Shown here piece by piece: positions 1 to 12,314 of a DNA stretch of 64,000 nucleotides (positions are counted from its first letter, which is position 1; each line of letters starts with the position of its first letter). This DNA comes from Asterias rubens. Taxonomy: Eukaryota; Echinodermata; Asteroidea; Forcipulatida; Asteriidae. Both the position numbers and the translations under genes were made by a program. The notes beneath the pieces are model-generated. The model saw only the letters and a program-made list of their open reading frames with translations, ran no database searches and was not told the origin of the DNA. The DNA is taken from contig NC_047063.1 in assembly GCF_902459465.1 (NCBI RefSeq), forward strand, positions 8,245,343-8,309,342, read 5' to 3'.

Positions 1-1149
1 ATGCATGCATAGGGCATACATTGGCATACTTCTCGTTTTTTAGTTTGGCAATTTTTGTTGTCGGAGTTAGTTTTGACTCTTCTTTTAGAAAGAGTCTATC
101 TTTGAGGTTATCCAGAATAAGGTTGAACTCATTTTAGGTAAAATTTCTGTTCTATTTTGTGTGGTACTTAAAGGCTAATCTATCTTTGGGGTTTTCCAGA
201 ACAAGGTTGAACTCATTCTAGCTAGATTTATTTTCTTTCTCTGGAATTTCTTTATCGCCTATTTCATAATCGCATTTTTCTGTCAATGACTTTAAAATCA
301 TTTTTTGTGGTACTTCAAAGGAGTGAATTCTTACAAGCAATTTTGCAAAGAATGTTTTTTTAAAAACCGAACACGTCTGTGCATACCTACAGCAAATTGT
401 GACTTACATGTAGCAGGAAGTTGTTAAACCTCTTTGTGCTTCAGTTGATTATAAAGCACAAAACAATTATGCGTCACCAGAATAAGATTACCAGCCAAAA
501 TACCATATCACACACACCGTTCGGAACTTGTTCCCCGCTGTTTTTTGCTTAGCAGAAAATCATTAGGCAATATAAACTGCTTAATCAGCTCTTTACATTT
601 GGGCCTAAATTAGATCTACATATTACTAAAAAGCGCCCGCCCTATTCCACATTGTATGTTTCCATCCTATGTGTTCTCTTTCATTCTACCCTTTATATCA
701 CAAGGTCTTGTCTTTCCTGCACACTCATCCTACACTCCCCTCACGCATGTTGTACATCATCAGGGATACTCTGGGGTTTATCTTGCTCGTAGCTGCCATA
801 AGTGCCGCATGGTTCCGACTTCTTCTAATCTAGAAGCATGGGATGGGATGGGAAACTTCTTCGTAATGATCTTTTGATTGACGTGTTTAGGAATCTCCCT
901 TTATTGCATGGGTTCTGGGATGGAGGCAGTTCACATTCAGTATAGGGAAGGACTGCACAATCTTTGCTGGGTTGTTTTTTAATTGCATGTATTGGAAAGT
1001 TACAATAAGCAAAATCAATTCTATTTAAAGTATGAAATTAATTTTACCTTTCACCTTATTTTGATGATCAAGACCATTTTGTTGCTAACAGTCAGTAAAG
1101 AACTGGTGATTATATGGAAGTGGGGATTTCCATGTATATGTTTAGCATG

Positions 1150-1320
1150 TTTAACAGGTTAGCAGGGAATTTTTGATTGTGCAGAGCCATGAAATTGGGC
1201 CCTGTTCTAATTTCATGGCTCTGTAATTCTCTGAGTTCTGCGCTTGCAATCACCATTCTTTGCATACAGGGTAAGCGCCGAGTACGCACAAGCGAAAAAT
1301 TCCCTGCTGACCTGTGAAAT
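1150..1320. repeat. Palindromic dispersed repeat, GGGCCC/CATGGCTCTG family
   Basis: The core reads ATTTCATGGCTCTG preceded by its reverse complement CAGAGCCATGAAAT, with GGGCCC between them, followed by a tail about CGCTTGCAATCACC and an AATTCCCTGCT end. Related copies occur at about 14935-15140, 42925-43060 and 57980-58200. There is no coding content. It is likely a miniature foldback element. Confidence 0.6.
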
Positions 1321-2677
1321 ACATGACTTTGCGTGGTATTGCCAGCTTCCTTATTGCCAATTTTTTTGCTAATGGTAAGCAGAGCTAAAAATTGGGCCTA
1401 GAAGTCATTCAGCCATCATCTGTTTTGCTGGCTCAAGCTGGATTGCTTTTGCAAAAGAAGAAGAAGGGGGGGGGGGGCTGTCTGATATCATTGATTTAAC
1501 ATCATGCTCCTCTCTTGCTGTCACAAATTTTGTAACATTCCAAGTAAAATTGTACATGCAATCCATAAAATGAAGGAAAAACCTTTTAACGCATTGATCA
1601 ACTCTTTCGCAAACTTGCACCAAGATAAAACATGACCAGGTATCTTGTTACATCGATAAAATAAAACGTTCCCAGAGTATCGGTTACACTTCTTACCCAT
1701 TCAAATGTTTGGCCAGTCCTTTCTTAATTTTGAACCAACTGTTTCTCTGTTACTTATTTGGATCGAATACACATCAAGGGGAAAAACTTGCAAGTACGTG
1801 TAACAACTTTGTGTCTTTAAATTATTATAAATTCAATTTGATTTTTTCCTTTGCAAACATGCACCCTTGTATTTTTGTAAAAGAAGGTTTTATGCAGCCC
1901 TTTGTAATACAAGTGGTCTAAATTTAACAAAAATTCTATAAAAAAATATGATATATTTTCAGTTATCAAATATTGTTTTGTATTCTGAAGGTAACTGCCA
2001 CTGCCACTTTGAAATTATTATTTAATAACAAAAATTGTACTACCGAGTGACAAATAATTTTTTTACCAGACAAATATAATAATAAAGTAAAATAGGAATA
2101 AAGACAATCATGTATTCCTCACCCTCCGATTCAACCTTTCCCTTTTATTATTTCTTCCTCGCCCCCATGGCCATTTACACTTTATGATTGCCTTCCCCCT
2201 CGAAGAACTAAAAAACAAATCTTATCAAATTGAGTTTGCCATTCACTGCACCACCTTCAGCACAAAACACGAAAACCTCCAGGCTTTTAAGATTCATTTC
2301 CTAAATTTTGCAACTTCCACAACCTTCCTTAAGGGGGTGGAAGGAAGAAGCAGATTCAACAAGACTCGATTTAAGAAACATCTCAAAGTGTTTGTCTCTA
2401 AAGATAAATCATTTCAAAGAATTTTTTCTTCTTTTTTTCTCATCGGATATTTAATTTCCCCTGTCTATATTTTTATGCAATATACAATATTAGCATTTCT
2501 GACTTGAGTTTGATGTTGTATCATGCATATATTTTGATTCACTAACCATCTGAGATGTACGCATGTATTCTTGAAAACGTTATCTTGGACTTGACATAAT
2601 CTCATTTTGTAGCAAAACTAATGAATGTCATGCATTTCAGAGCCAGTAAAATTGTCAGCATCATCTGTGCTATAAGC

Positions 2678-2908
2678 CTTTTTGAGGTATGGCGAACGTG
2701 ATACGTGCGTCACACGCGGCGACTGATGCCACGCTCACCATGAACGTTGATGGTCAATAGGTTTACATGTAAACGCCGCGTCGCCTAAAAAAATGCGCAC
2801 TTCACTGAAAAACACACTTTCTATTTCTATGGTCAATACGCACAAATTTACCCAAACCTTATAGTGTTGTAGCATTGTGTCCGCCATATCTCCAAAAGGC
2901 TTATGGGT
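2678..2908 (+). mobile_element. MITE-like element with AAGCCTTTTTGAGGTATGGCG ends, copy 1
   Basis: It starts with ATAAGCCTTTTTGAGGTATGG and ends with the inverted counterpart (CCATATCTCCAAAAGGCTTAT). A second, oppositely oriented copy of the same length is at 27398-27628 and a fragment of the right end is at about 10945-11002. At about 230 bp with no coding potential it fits a non-autonomous DNA transposon. Confidence 0.8.
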
Positions 2909-2939
2909 TTGGATTCAGAGGATGGGATTTTGAAGGGGT

Positions 2940-3290
2940 TAAACAGACCCCAGCTTTGCTACCACGGGCACCGTGCCTTATCGATACCTTTTGTCACTAA
3001 CCCCTAGAAGGGAACTGCTGCAAAACAATGCTGATTGGCTAACAACAAGTGACTGTGGGCATGCTTGTGAAACACTTCTTAGCGCTTGAAGTGCGCTTGT
3101 TATGGGCTTGTACTCATGCTCGTTGTACATGTAGGAATGCAAGTATTTTGACGAAATCCACTTCAAATGAATCATGTTTTTACATGGTTACCCTAAACCG
3201 CACACACACCATATCAAAGAAGAATGGGGACCAGTTGACAGCGCCCTCTGCATACGTCTCATACAGATTGGATCAACCACATATTTGAAC
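2940..3290 (+). repeat. Dispersed repeat shared with 51195-51590 (inverted)
   Basis: Reverse-complementing 51195-51590 gives the same order of segments: TATCGATA near the start, TCACTAACCCCT, GATTGGCTA, a GCGCTTG stretch, CATGTTTTTACATGGT and AAGAAGAATG near the end. A partial copy of the far end is at about 45476-45560. It has no recognised ends or coding content. Confidence 0.65.
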
Positions 3291-4990
3291 ATTTCAAAAT
3301 CACACTTCCAGGGGTTAAGATCGAGCAGGGTATTCTGGAAACAAAGTAACATGGCGAGACTGTATACCACTGGGAACAGGGTTGAAACATACCCATGTCA
3401 CTCTGTGGCCACCTTTCTTTGATGCCAAGTGTACTAACAACAAAAAAGTACTGCTGATTCCTACACATTAACAGAGCCAGACTATGAGGAAGTTCGGGTG
3501 AGAGACTAGACTTGACCAGAACCATGGCGTAACTCTCAAATTGACCATAGTCACCATACTTCAGTGCATGGTTTGATAAAGTCAATCTCCCTATACTGTA
3601 TGGTTTCTGGTTAGTTTAGTCAAGCTAGTCACCTCCCGAGGTTGCTCAAAGAAGATGATGATGTAATGCATGACATCATTAATATGCTAATTCACCTGCA
3701 TGCATATTTATTGATCACTAATGTTGTTGTTTTATTGCACCATTTCCAGTCAATTCGTCATCACTCTTCACCAGCATTCACAGAGTTTTCAGATTACTCT
3801 AACAATATTTACTGATCTTGTAATTTCCATTTTTGTTTTGTTCAATGTTTAGTTGTTTGAGTTTCATAATATTTGTTTGTTGCTTAAAACATTTTGTCAA
3901 TTGCCAGAAAATCAGTGTGATCAATGAATGGACTTCCAAATTTTATTTCATGTATATTTTTCTTTATGAAGAGATTTCTGAATTCACAATATTGGAATTT
4001 AAAAAAAAATATAGTTGCTAAACTGGGGTAATTTTTTTGAAAATCAATTGACAATATAAACATTTTATTTTGTGGGTTTGGAAAATAAAACATGACAGTC
4101 AATGGTTTGTTATCTACCCATTTTGCTATGAATATTTTGTTTTTCAGTTGCGTTTCTCGTTATGCTATTCTGTTTGCCATGCTATGTACTGTTAGGACAA
4201 ACTTAATGATGTGAGAATGCAGCAGAGGTCATGTCAAGTTCAAGCTACTCAGTACTTAGATTGGCAGCTGTCTAAGTTGACCAGCCATCTATTTCCATGA
4301 AACTTTACGCAAATATGTGCAAGTTGTGAACCATTGACACAAGAAATCTTGCGCAAGTGGACTTACGTAGTTATGTAAAGTTTCGTGAAAACGGATGTCA
4401 ATCCTTTCATGGACATGTTAATTAGTACACATTCCCCCTTCACTGAGTGAATGAACTGCTCAAAACAAATAAATGGGGGCAATGCAGGGAGCATTTAAAA
4501 GCATGCTTCGTTTCCATGGTGATGCTTCCTGGACGTCTTTCACCAATAGTTGCTTCGCATTATAATTCCAGTCTCAAAGTACCCAAGAGATTTTCAAACT
4601 TCAGTTATGAAAAACAAAACGAATTACCAAAAAATAACAACTTCAGATACTGTGCATTACCAGTGCCACTTTAAATTATATTAAATGCCCGAATCATGTA
4701 CTAGAATTTACCTTTGACATGACCTCTGAACTCATCACAGCATGCTCTGTGTTTACTTGACATAACTGTCGTTACTATTTTTTTGTTGATTAAATACTTG
4801 TTTAGTTTTCCTCATTATGTATACTACTGTTTTATTCTTGCTCTTCGCTGTTTATTGGGGCATGTTTTTCTAAAAAAACTCTGTCGCCCATTACTCTTGG
4901 CTACCTCATCACAACTACCACCGTTATTTCTACGTACGCTGTGAAACTTGACCACCGCCACCATCTTCATGCATGTTGCTGTTCACTTTT

Positions 4991-5823
4991 CAGAATGCTG
5001 TAAGTATACAGAGGGGCTTCCCCCTCCACCTGTTCCCGATCCCTATTTCTCCTTAGAGATACACCTCAAACCCAGTACCCACTGTTAGTGCCCTTGTGTG
5101 TCTCAAGATATACCTCAAACCCGGTACCCACTATCAGAATGCTGTAAGTATACACAGGGGCTTCCCTCTCCACCCAATCCCGTTTTCGCTCTGGGGGTGT
5201 TAAACACACCTCAAACCCAGTACCCACTATTAGTTCACTTGTGTGTCTAAAGATATACCTCAAACCCGGTATCCACTTTCAGAATGCTGTAAGTATACAC
5301 AGGGACTTCCCCCTCCACCCAATCCCGCTTTCGCCCTGGGGGTAATAAACACACCTCAAACCCAGTACCCACTATTAGTTCACTTGTGCGTCTCACTCTC
5401 AAGATAAACCTCAAACCAGTACCCACTCTTAGTCATTAGTGCCCTTGTGTGTCTCAATATATACCTCAAACCCGGTACCCACTTTCAGAATGCTGTAAGT
5501 ATACACAGGGGGTTAGGGGCTTCCCCATCCACCCAACCCCGCTATCGCCATGGGGGTGTTAAGTTACACCTCACACCTAGTAACCACTATTAGTTCACTT
5601 GTGTGTCTCAAGATATATTTCAAACCAGTACCCACTATTAGTGCCCTCGTGTGTGTCAAACTCGGTACCCACTATGAGAATGCTGTAAGTATACAGAGGG
5701 GCTTCCCCTTCCACCCAATCCCTCTTTCTCAATAGGGGTGTCAGATACACCTCAAACCCAGTACCCACTATTACTATTAGTGTCCTCGTGGGTGTCAAGA
5801 TACGGTACCTAGTACCCACTATT
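4991..5823 (+). repeat. Minisatellite, five irregular units
   Basis: The anchor AATGCTGTAAGTATAC recurs near 4994, 5138, 5283, 5489 and 5678, giving units of roughly 145-205 bp. Each unit continues with GGGGCTTCCCCCTCCACCCA, a pyrimidine-rich segment, and one or two sub-repeats CCTCAAACCCAGTACCCACT alternating with CTTGTGTGTCTCAAGATA. Unit length varies through gain or loss of the short sub-repeat. It lies upstream of the first visible PRKAR2 exon and is probably intronic. Confidence 0.9.
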
Positions 5824-6724
5824 TTTGTTCTTGTGGATGTCTCTGGAAGAATTGCCCTTCAGCAAATTTATTGACCCAGTTTGAGTTCTACTTTTTAAGA
5901 ACTTCAAGTAGTTTCATCATAAATCCCTTGCATCTAGATCACTGTGTCTGCTTTTGTGTGACATAAGACTATCATCAGATTTGCAGTGTTGTTTAAGTGG
6001 TTCATGCCCATTCCAAGACATAGCTTGGAGCTGTTCATAGAACAATGAATATTTATTATTGTTAAGTTCTTTGTATAATTTGGTTTGCAGTAACACAATG
6101 TGTATAAAATACTTGGTGGGTCGTCGGTAGATTATGTTCTTTTGAGAACTTGTCTTGCTTTATATTATACTACCGCTGAGTATACAAAAGCAAGGCAAGT
6201 TTCTCTAAAGAACCTAATCTACATTGTACCAAGCAAGTAGAATGTTGTTTATTATACCGCAAACCAAGTATACATTGATAACTTGCCATGCAATGCCTCA
6301 AGTACCATGTTCAGTTCTACTTTGCTAGTAGTAAGTTTTTGGTATACATCAGTCCATTGGAACATGAATAAGAAATTCTGATTTTAAAATTTTCACATTT
6401 AAGAAGCACATTTGTTTGTTAACTATTAACATATTTTTGTTGAATAATTCGCTGTTCATTTTAATCATTTATTTGTTAATGCTCACCATGCGTTTTGTTT
6501 TCAATCACGAAACTGTTAAAATTACCACAACAAAATTTATTTAAAAAATTGTATTATTTAATTGACATAACTTTTCTCTGAAATGTTTCATATAATTTCT
6601 GTGTTTTCACTTTGTTTTCCTTAGAATCTAGAACAGTTCCTCTGGAAAGAAAAAGACTTTTGCAACAGCCTTGATTATAAAATTTCAACAACTGTGCAAC
6701 TTAACTCCAATCTTTTTAAATTTG

Positions 6725-6965
6725 ATAGACTCTTTATATGGTTAAAAGGTTGTGTTGACCAATCTCAAACCAATTGATACATGAATCCAAAATAACTTCA
6801 CCTTTTAAAAACTATTCAGCCAACAAAATGCACCAGGATGAATTTATAAGAGTCAAAGAGTAAAATGTACGGGCCTTGAACTCATTTTCCTCATAGAAGT
6901 GCCTCTTACTTGTACCAGAGGAAAATTAATGTGCCCTTTTGATAATAAAATTCAAGGATTATATA
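6725..6965 (+). repeat. Dispersed repeat, second copy at 49255-49575
   Basis: The two copies share GGTTAAAAGGTTG, GTTGACCAA, CAATTGATACATGAA, CAACAAAATGCACCAGGATGA and a later block CATTTTCCTCATAGAAGTGCC. The 3' half belongs to a wider set of repeats with GGCCTTGGTGCCC-like words (31890-32025, 39440-39700, 41050-41260, 57500-57610). No coding function is seen. Confidence 0.6.
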
Positions 6966-7732
6966 TAATCTTTGTTTAAAACCCCAAATCAACTAAATCC
7001 AATTTGTTTCGATGATGCATCTTTTTATGGATACAAATTAGAAATAGGTTTGTAGAAATTGTAGAAGGTTGTGAATTCCTTTAGTGATTGACATTTTAAT
7101 GAAACTCTTTACGCAAGAAAAGTGAGTGGGCTGAGACCTTTTAGACAAGATGTTTATATCTGAACGTTGCTAAGGATAGGGCAGAGCTAGCTGTGTATTG
7201 AGAGAGTTGCGACATGGAAGGACCAGTTTTCTTTGGTCACGTGGTTGCTGGACGCCATGTTGTCTCCAGATGCAGCACAACCCAATGGGCAGACTAGTGT
7301 GGCACCTTGTGTTCGCCCATGCAGTTCTTGGGGGAAAAAATGGCTTCTAACCGCAAGTTGTCATAACTCTCTCAATACATGTATATGGCTCTGGGATAGG
7401 GTGATGAATAGCGCCCTTGCAGCAATCTGCGCTTAGAAACCTCATACCCAGGGTTTGACTGGTTCTCATTATTTACAAAGGTGGGGTTGAGGAATTCTGT
7501 TTCTTTTTTTGAAAGCAATTTACAAATTGCAATTATTTCTATTTTGAAAAAATTCATAGTGAGGCTTAAAAGTATGCTTTTGTTTAAGGTAAAAAAGTAT
7601 GGAGACAAATATTTCTTGAATATCTATTTGATTCTTGTAAATGAACAAGTATTTGTCATAGATCTCTTGTGATGAACATTTTGTTTTGATTTGATGTGAC
7701 ACTGATGAAACTTGACTCTTTACCTTTATTAG

Positions 7733-10700
7733 GATGACCCCACCAAAGAAAAAGAGATTGCTACATACAGCAAGGGCCAGTACTTTGGAGGTAGGTTTTG
7801 TAGTAAAAATAATAACAAGTTCTTATATGCATTTTGTTGAGTCAAAAATTTGACTTCATAAGATGGCATGCCATGTTCGTTTCAAGGAAAATCGTGCAAT
7901 TCTTAGGCATATTTGTGTGGATCATTGTATTCTACTCTAAAAATATCTCTCTATCCATGTGCATTTTATAACAAACAGTTTCAAGCTTTTGTCATAGACC
8001 AACTAGCCTGATCCAATGCCAACAGGTCCCTTTAAAGCCAAATGACACGAGTCCAATTAATAACAGAAATGAATGCTACTTCTGCGTTTGTTTCAGTATA
8101 AATCAAGAGTTTCCAGGAGTCTATTTTATCTTGTTACCTTGGGCTTTTCAAAAACTGTTTTTCATTTTCTTGTTGTCGAACAGAGCTAGCTTTGATCACA
8201 AACAACCCACGTGCTGCCTCAGTTTACTCTTGTGGCTCCGTCAGATGTGCCTGTAAGTATTCAAGCATTGTCAAGGGTTCTATCAATTTGTACATATATC
8301 TGACAGATTATGTATCTTGTACTAGTATCTCTTTGTTAACCATCACATATGAATGTTGGAATGAACCTGCTCCCCCTTGCCTAACTGAACTTGGCACTCC
8401 TTACCAGCCCATAGGCCCACTCCGTTCCAGTTGTCGATTTCACAAAACTCTTTCTAACTTAGGATTAATCTTATGACTTAGGACAAGTCCCAACCCTGCA
8501 CTGTAGCATGCTGACCTTAAGATTAATCCTAAGTTAGGACGAGTTACTCGTCCTAACTCGAGATAAGACGAGTCCTTACTCTTTGCGAAATTGGCAGCAG
8601 CTCAGATACAAGGATTCTCACAAGACCTCAAACCAGATACTCTTCATCTTGCCAGAGGTTTTAATGCAGCTGCACAAACAAATAGGTCATGCTATTTCAC
8701 TTACTGAATTCAAAACATCCTTTATAACTCACCCTTTCCAGACCTATTTCGTGAGAGGCTATTTATTTCATTTTCATACCCTCATATTGTTAAAAACAAT
8801 TGCTTTTATATCATTGTTGTGAAGTGTTTTTGTACCTTTTCTGTGCAAAAACGCTTTAAAAATGCTTAGATTATAATTATATTTGTCCTTTGCGATATTT
8901 GTTTATCTTAATCTAATCCAAAACTTCATTTTTTAATAAATTGTATGATAGAATGTACAGCATGTTCTGTCTTTTAAACCTTTTATGTAATGTGTTTCTT
9001 ATTTTTCTACTTCTCTGTGATTACATTTACATTGCTGATTGTCATCATTAAGTGATGACCAGGGGCCGATTTCACTAACGTCTATGTTTGCGATCATCGC
9101 TAACACACTTGCTATGAGATCGCAAACCTCAAATCCATCGCAATTGCGATGTCCCTAATTCTGCGTTTCACTAAAGTCATCACAATTGCGATGAGGTTAA
9201 AAGGGAAATCAAGTTTTTGTACGAGGCTAAAAGTAGTGACCTTTGACATCCCGCAACAAAATCGTCGGTCGTCGCTCGTAATGAAATGGCATTGTGCAGT
9301 TTATATGTAAATCGTTGTCATGTTGGTGCACACGAACTATTGTGGACGATGTTTAGGCATTTACAAAGGGTTAAAGCATTTATAGGCCTATGGCCTCTAT
9401 TATAATTTTAGATTTTAATAAACAGTTTTCGTAAATCTGTTGTAACGGTGGGATAGATGAAAATTCTGACATATATCTGTCTAATAATACTAAGCTTCAC
9501 TCTGTCAATTTGCCAATACATTACACATTTTTTCTAAAAATGATGGTTAAAATAATCGAACCCATATAGTATCTCCTTTTTACCGATATTAAGGGGCTCT
9601 TTGCTGCAGTTGCGTCGCTGATAGTTGTCATCGGCAATCTGAGTCTACCAGGTAAAAGACCGCAAGACTAAAATAATGTAGCGCCACTCATTTTACTCTA
9701 AATCACGGACAATTTATACGTCAAAACGTACACCGCTATAACTATAAGCATAGAATGGCGCAATGTATCATAAGTTTGCGATGAACTTTTACTTTGCGAC
9801 CACTAACATCGCTAAATAAAACTTTGCGACGAGTATATTCACCGTTAAGTTTTAGTGAAATCGTTGGCTAAAAATCCATCGCTAAGTTGCGATGGATTTT
9901 AGATTTAGCGAGCGATTTCGGCGTTTGCGATGACCAAAGCGCATTAGTGAAATCGACCCCAGGATTGTAGATGGGAATGCGTTTAAAATATACTGTGACT
10001 TTTTAAAAGCAATATTTTCACAGAAATCAGGGAAAGTACTGAGTATACAGTGCTTAATTCACATCGGTGTATGAGTAAAAGACATCATATTCTTTATCCC
10101 GATGCAAAAATAACATCTATTATGTTGTATTTTCATCTTTTGTTTTCTCCTTATACCAATGTGTGTAAGCACTGTATGCTCAGTACTTCCCTGAGTTCTG
10201 TGAACAAAAGGCATTCAATCCCACCTGAGTAATAAACCTGTGGTATAAAGATGCACTTATTTAACAAATCAACTGTGCATTTTTGTTTTGTTACCTAGTA
10301 GGCCTACATCTTGTATTAATTTGTATTTTGTTGTCTTTGTTTCTCTACAGCACATAGGGACATGTTTTAGCTCTTATTGAACAATTAATTAATGCATTTT
10401 TGTTTTGTTAACAAGTAGGTCTACATCTTGTATTTGTATTTTTTTTTTCTTCTTCTCTACAGCGCATAGGGACATGTTTTAGCACTTATTTTTGAAACAA
10501 TTAATTCATGCATTTTGTTGTTGTTACCTAGTAGGCCTACATCTTGTATTTGTATTTCTCTACAGCGCATAGGGACATGTTTGAACACTTTGTGTTATTC
10601 GTTAATTATTATATTAGACAGTGCTTACACAGGGGTCAAACCAAATTAATATTATTCTCACATGATATGTAATGGTTCAGTTTAGGTATTGGTTCAGTTG

Positions 10701-11168
10701 TAGATGTGAATATTATTTGAAATCATTAATCAAATTGAAATTTGTCAGTTTTTGTTTAGAGACATATTGTGGCTTGTAGTGTATTTTGTACTGTATTATG
10801 GTAAAACCAAACTTAATGTAGTTTTTGTAAGTTTGATATAAAGGTTGCGAATCGAGGATAATAAATTGAAATTTTACTTTTTGAGACATGGTGGCCACTA
10901 AAGAAGTACACTGTGTGGCTTTGGTGTACATGTATACAGACATATTTACCTAAACCTTACAGTGTTGTAGTAATGTCTCCCCCATATCTCAAAATGGCTT
11001 AATATTGAATTGAACTATCAATAAATCTTGTCTCTTTCCTTCCATAATCCAGTCCTAGATGTGAATGCATTCGAGAGGTTGCTAGGTCCCTGTATGGACA
11101 TCATGAAGAGGAACATCGGACACTACGAGGAGGAAGTAGAAAGAATGTTCGGCAAAGGACCCAAATGA
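7733..11168 (+). CDS. PRKAR2: cAMP-dependent protein kinase type II regulatory subunit, C-terminal exons (partial)
   Basis: Three coding exons, 7733-7790, 8184-8252 and 11053-11168, splice in frame (58+69+116 nt) to give the last 80 residues and a TGA stop. They encode the end of the second cAMP-binding domain. The phosphate-binding cassette reads [15 protein letters not shown], with the expected Glu and Arg; the Glu codon is split by the first intron. After it comes [17 protein letters not shown], then [15 protein letters not shown] at the C-terminus. The wording [16 protein letters not shown] is characteristic of RII rather than RI subunits. RII subunits hold the PKA catalytic subunit inactive, release it on cAMP binding and anchor it through AKAPs. 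The start, dimerisation domain and inhibitor site lie outside the window. It cannot be assigned as alpha or beta; most invertebrates have a single RII gene. Confidence 0.93.
8433..8598. mobile_element. Palindromic MITE-like element in PRKAR2 intron
   Basis: TCGATTTCACAAAACTC and CTAACTTAGGATTAATC at the left are mirrored by GATTAATCCTAAGTTAG and a terminal CTTTGCGAAATTGGC at the right. The middle contains GGACGAGTTACTCGTCC, itself a dyad. No coding potential is seen. Confidence 0.65.
8598..8890 (+). mobile_element. Decayed 3' end of a LINE reverse transcriptase (tentative)
   Basis: One frame contains [19 protein letters not shown], which resembles the short C-terminal motif of CR1/L2/Jockey-type reverse transcriptases (a Trp-Asn-x-Leu-Pro block, then F-K-x-x-L-x-T-H-L-F). 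It is followed by a 3' tail with an AACGCTTTAAAAATGCTT-like word and AT-rich sequence. Frameshifts and stops show it is dead. Confidence 0.45.
9062..9961. mobile_element. About 0.9 kb element with GGGGCCGATTTCACTAA inverted ends
   Basis: The left end GGGGCCGATTTCACTAACG matches the reverse complement of the right end (TTAGTGAAATCGACCCC). Sub-terminal words of the type TTTGCGATGA and CATCGCAATTGCGATG recur in both orientations. There is no long reading frame, so it is a non-autonomous TIR element inside the PRKAR2 intron. Confidence 0.8.
10025..10225. mobile_element. Palindromic SINE-tail family, GCACTGTATACTCAGTACTT
   Basis: GGGAAAGTACTGAGTATACA at the left is inverted as GTATGCTCAGTACTTCCCTG at the right, both next to a GTGTATGAG/CCAATGTGTG word. 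The same sequence, joined to a tRNA-like head, is seen at 17425-17535, 48370-48530 and 48598-48715. This copy is two tails facing each other. Confidence 0.6.
10275..10605 (+). repeat. Three tandem copies of a ~110 bp unit with splice-acceptor-like ends
   Basis: Units start near 10275, 10392 and 10508. Each has GCATTTTTGTTTTGTTA, then AGTAGGCCTACATCTTGTAT, a T-rich tract ending TTCTCTACAG, then CRCATAGGGACATGTTT. The CTACAG ends fall at about 10350, 10462 and 10565. They lie on the coding strand of PRKAR2, within the intron before its last exon. Confidence 0.9.
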
Positions 11169-12314
11169 TGACGCTATTCTTTCCCCCTCCCCACCCCCTT
11201 CTCTCATAGAACAACTCCCCCCCCCCCTTCAAACACCTCCTCACAACACACCAACTGACCAACTGCCTACACAGGGATTAAATGACACACTACATGCCCG
11301 AAGGTTATAACTGAAGCTACCACAAGCAACGGACAGCGAACCAAAATGGACTCATCACTACATCTGGGTCTCAACTTCAACGGAGCTGCTTAAGGGAGCA
11401 GCAAGATATTGCTTAGAAACATTCTGCTAAGCAAAAATTAAGCAGGGTTGCCAGCCGCTAAGCGTATTTGGAATTCCTTTTTTGGCTGGTAAACTTACTC
11501 TGTATATCTGTTTTTATGCTTAGCTGCTACTTGTTGTGCTCAATCAACTCTACGAAATTGGGCCCAGATAGTTTGGTAGACAATTTGCTTAGCGGCCTTA
11601 GGGCTTAACCTTCGGGAGTACATGTGTTAGGGGAAGGTACAGCATTTATAAATCAAGAGCTGAATGGGAAGAAACTCAGGGGACTGTCGTGTAACTTCCC
11701 TTAAGAATATTGATAACCAGGACCAATAGACCCTTCCCATGAAATATGTAAATTGCACATAGCGCGTGCGCACTAACATTTTGTTTGGCAAAAATAAGGA
11801 AACAATGTGCTGTTTTGTATATGGCTAATGGCTGCGTGACGCAGACGCGTTTGCGCGTCTGCATAGTGCACAACTTTATGACGTTTGCCACCCCAAAGGG
11901 TCTGTACGCATGCTTGAATGTAGTTAGCATATTTCATGGGAAGGGTCCATTCCATTTGTGTAATTTGACAAAAAGAAAAAGAAGCGGGAACAAGTTAACA
12001 ACAACTTCAAATAGCGCCTTAGCCATGTTAGTGCAATAAGATTGTATTGGTGTATTGATATAGACAGTGGAAGGGACTGTGCAAGTCTAATGCGTATCCA
12101 AACATTAAGTTAAAGCCAGACTTGTGGATCTCATGGCACTTTCTTGGCTGGGCCACAAAAACAATTTCTAAGTTCACTTTATATTTAATTTTACAAACTA
12201 TTGACGATTTTACTTTAATGTGATGCTTATTCCACTCAGCATTTTAGAGATGAAATTTTAAAACCATAAATAGTTTGCCTCAGTACAGACATGACTGCCT
12301 GTAACTTAAATAAA
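11169..12314 (+). other. Probable PRKAR2 3' UTR, with candidate poly(A) signal at 12309
   Basis: The sequence directly after the stop is CT-rich with runs of C around 11191-11228. A canonical AATAAA occurs at 12309-12314, so the transcript could end shortly after it; other A-rich hexamers further right are possible. The stretch holds a GCTTAGCAG-type repeat (about 11395-11570) and the TIR element at 11721-11952, which would then be carried in the UTR. The UTR extent is an inference only. Confidence 0.4.
11721..11952. mobile_element. MITE with GACCAATAGACCCTTCCCATG ends
   Basis: GACCAATAGACCCTTCCCAT GAAATATG on the left pairs with CATATTTC ATGGGAAGGGTCCATTCC on the right. The centre carries the dyad GACGCAGACGCGTTTGCGCG TC. 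No coding capacity. About 230 bp. Confidence 0.85.

Larger units (their letters stand above)
1..7732. other. Intron or 5' flank of PRKAR2; no exon recognised
   Basis: No stretch here reads as the missing upstream PRKAR2 exons (dimerisation/docking domain, inhibitory site, first cAMP domain), so these probably lie left of the window. The open frames are short, AT-rich and lack splice-flanked homology. The recognisable contents are a GCTTAGCAG-type repeat near 440-610, a palindromic repeat at about 1150-1320, an inverted-repeat element at 2678-2908, a larger dispersed repeat at 2940-3290, the minisatellite at 4991-5823 and a dispersed repeat at 6725-6965. Otherwise I see nothing. Confidence 0.6.
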
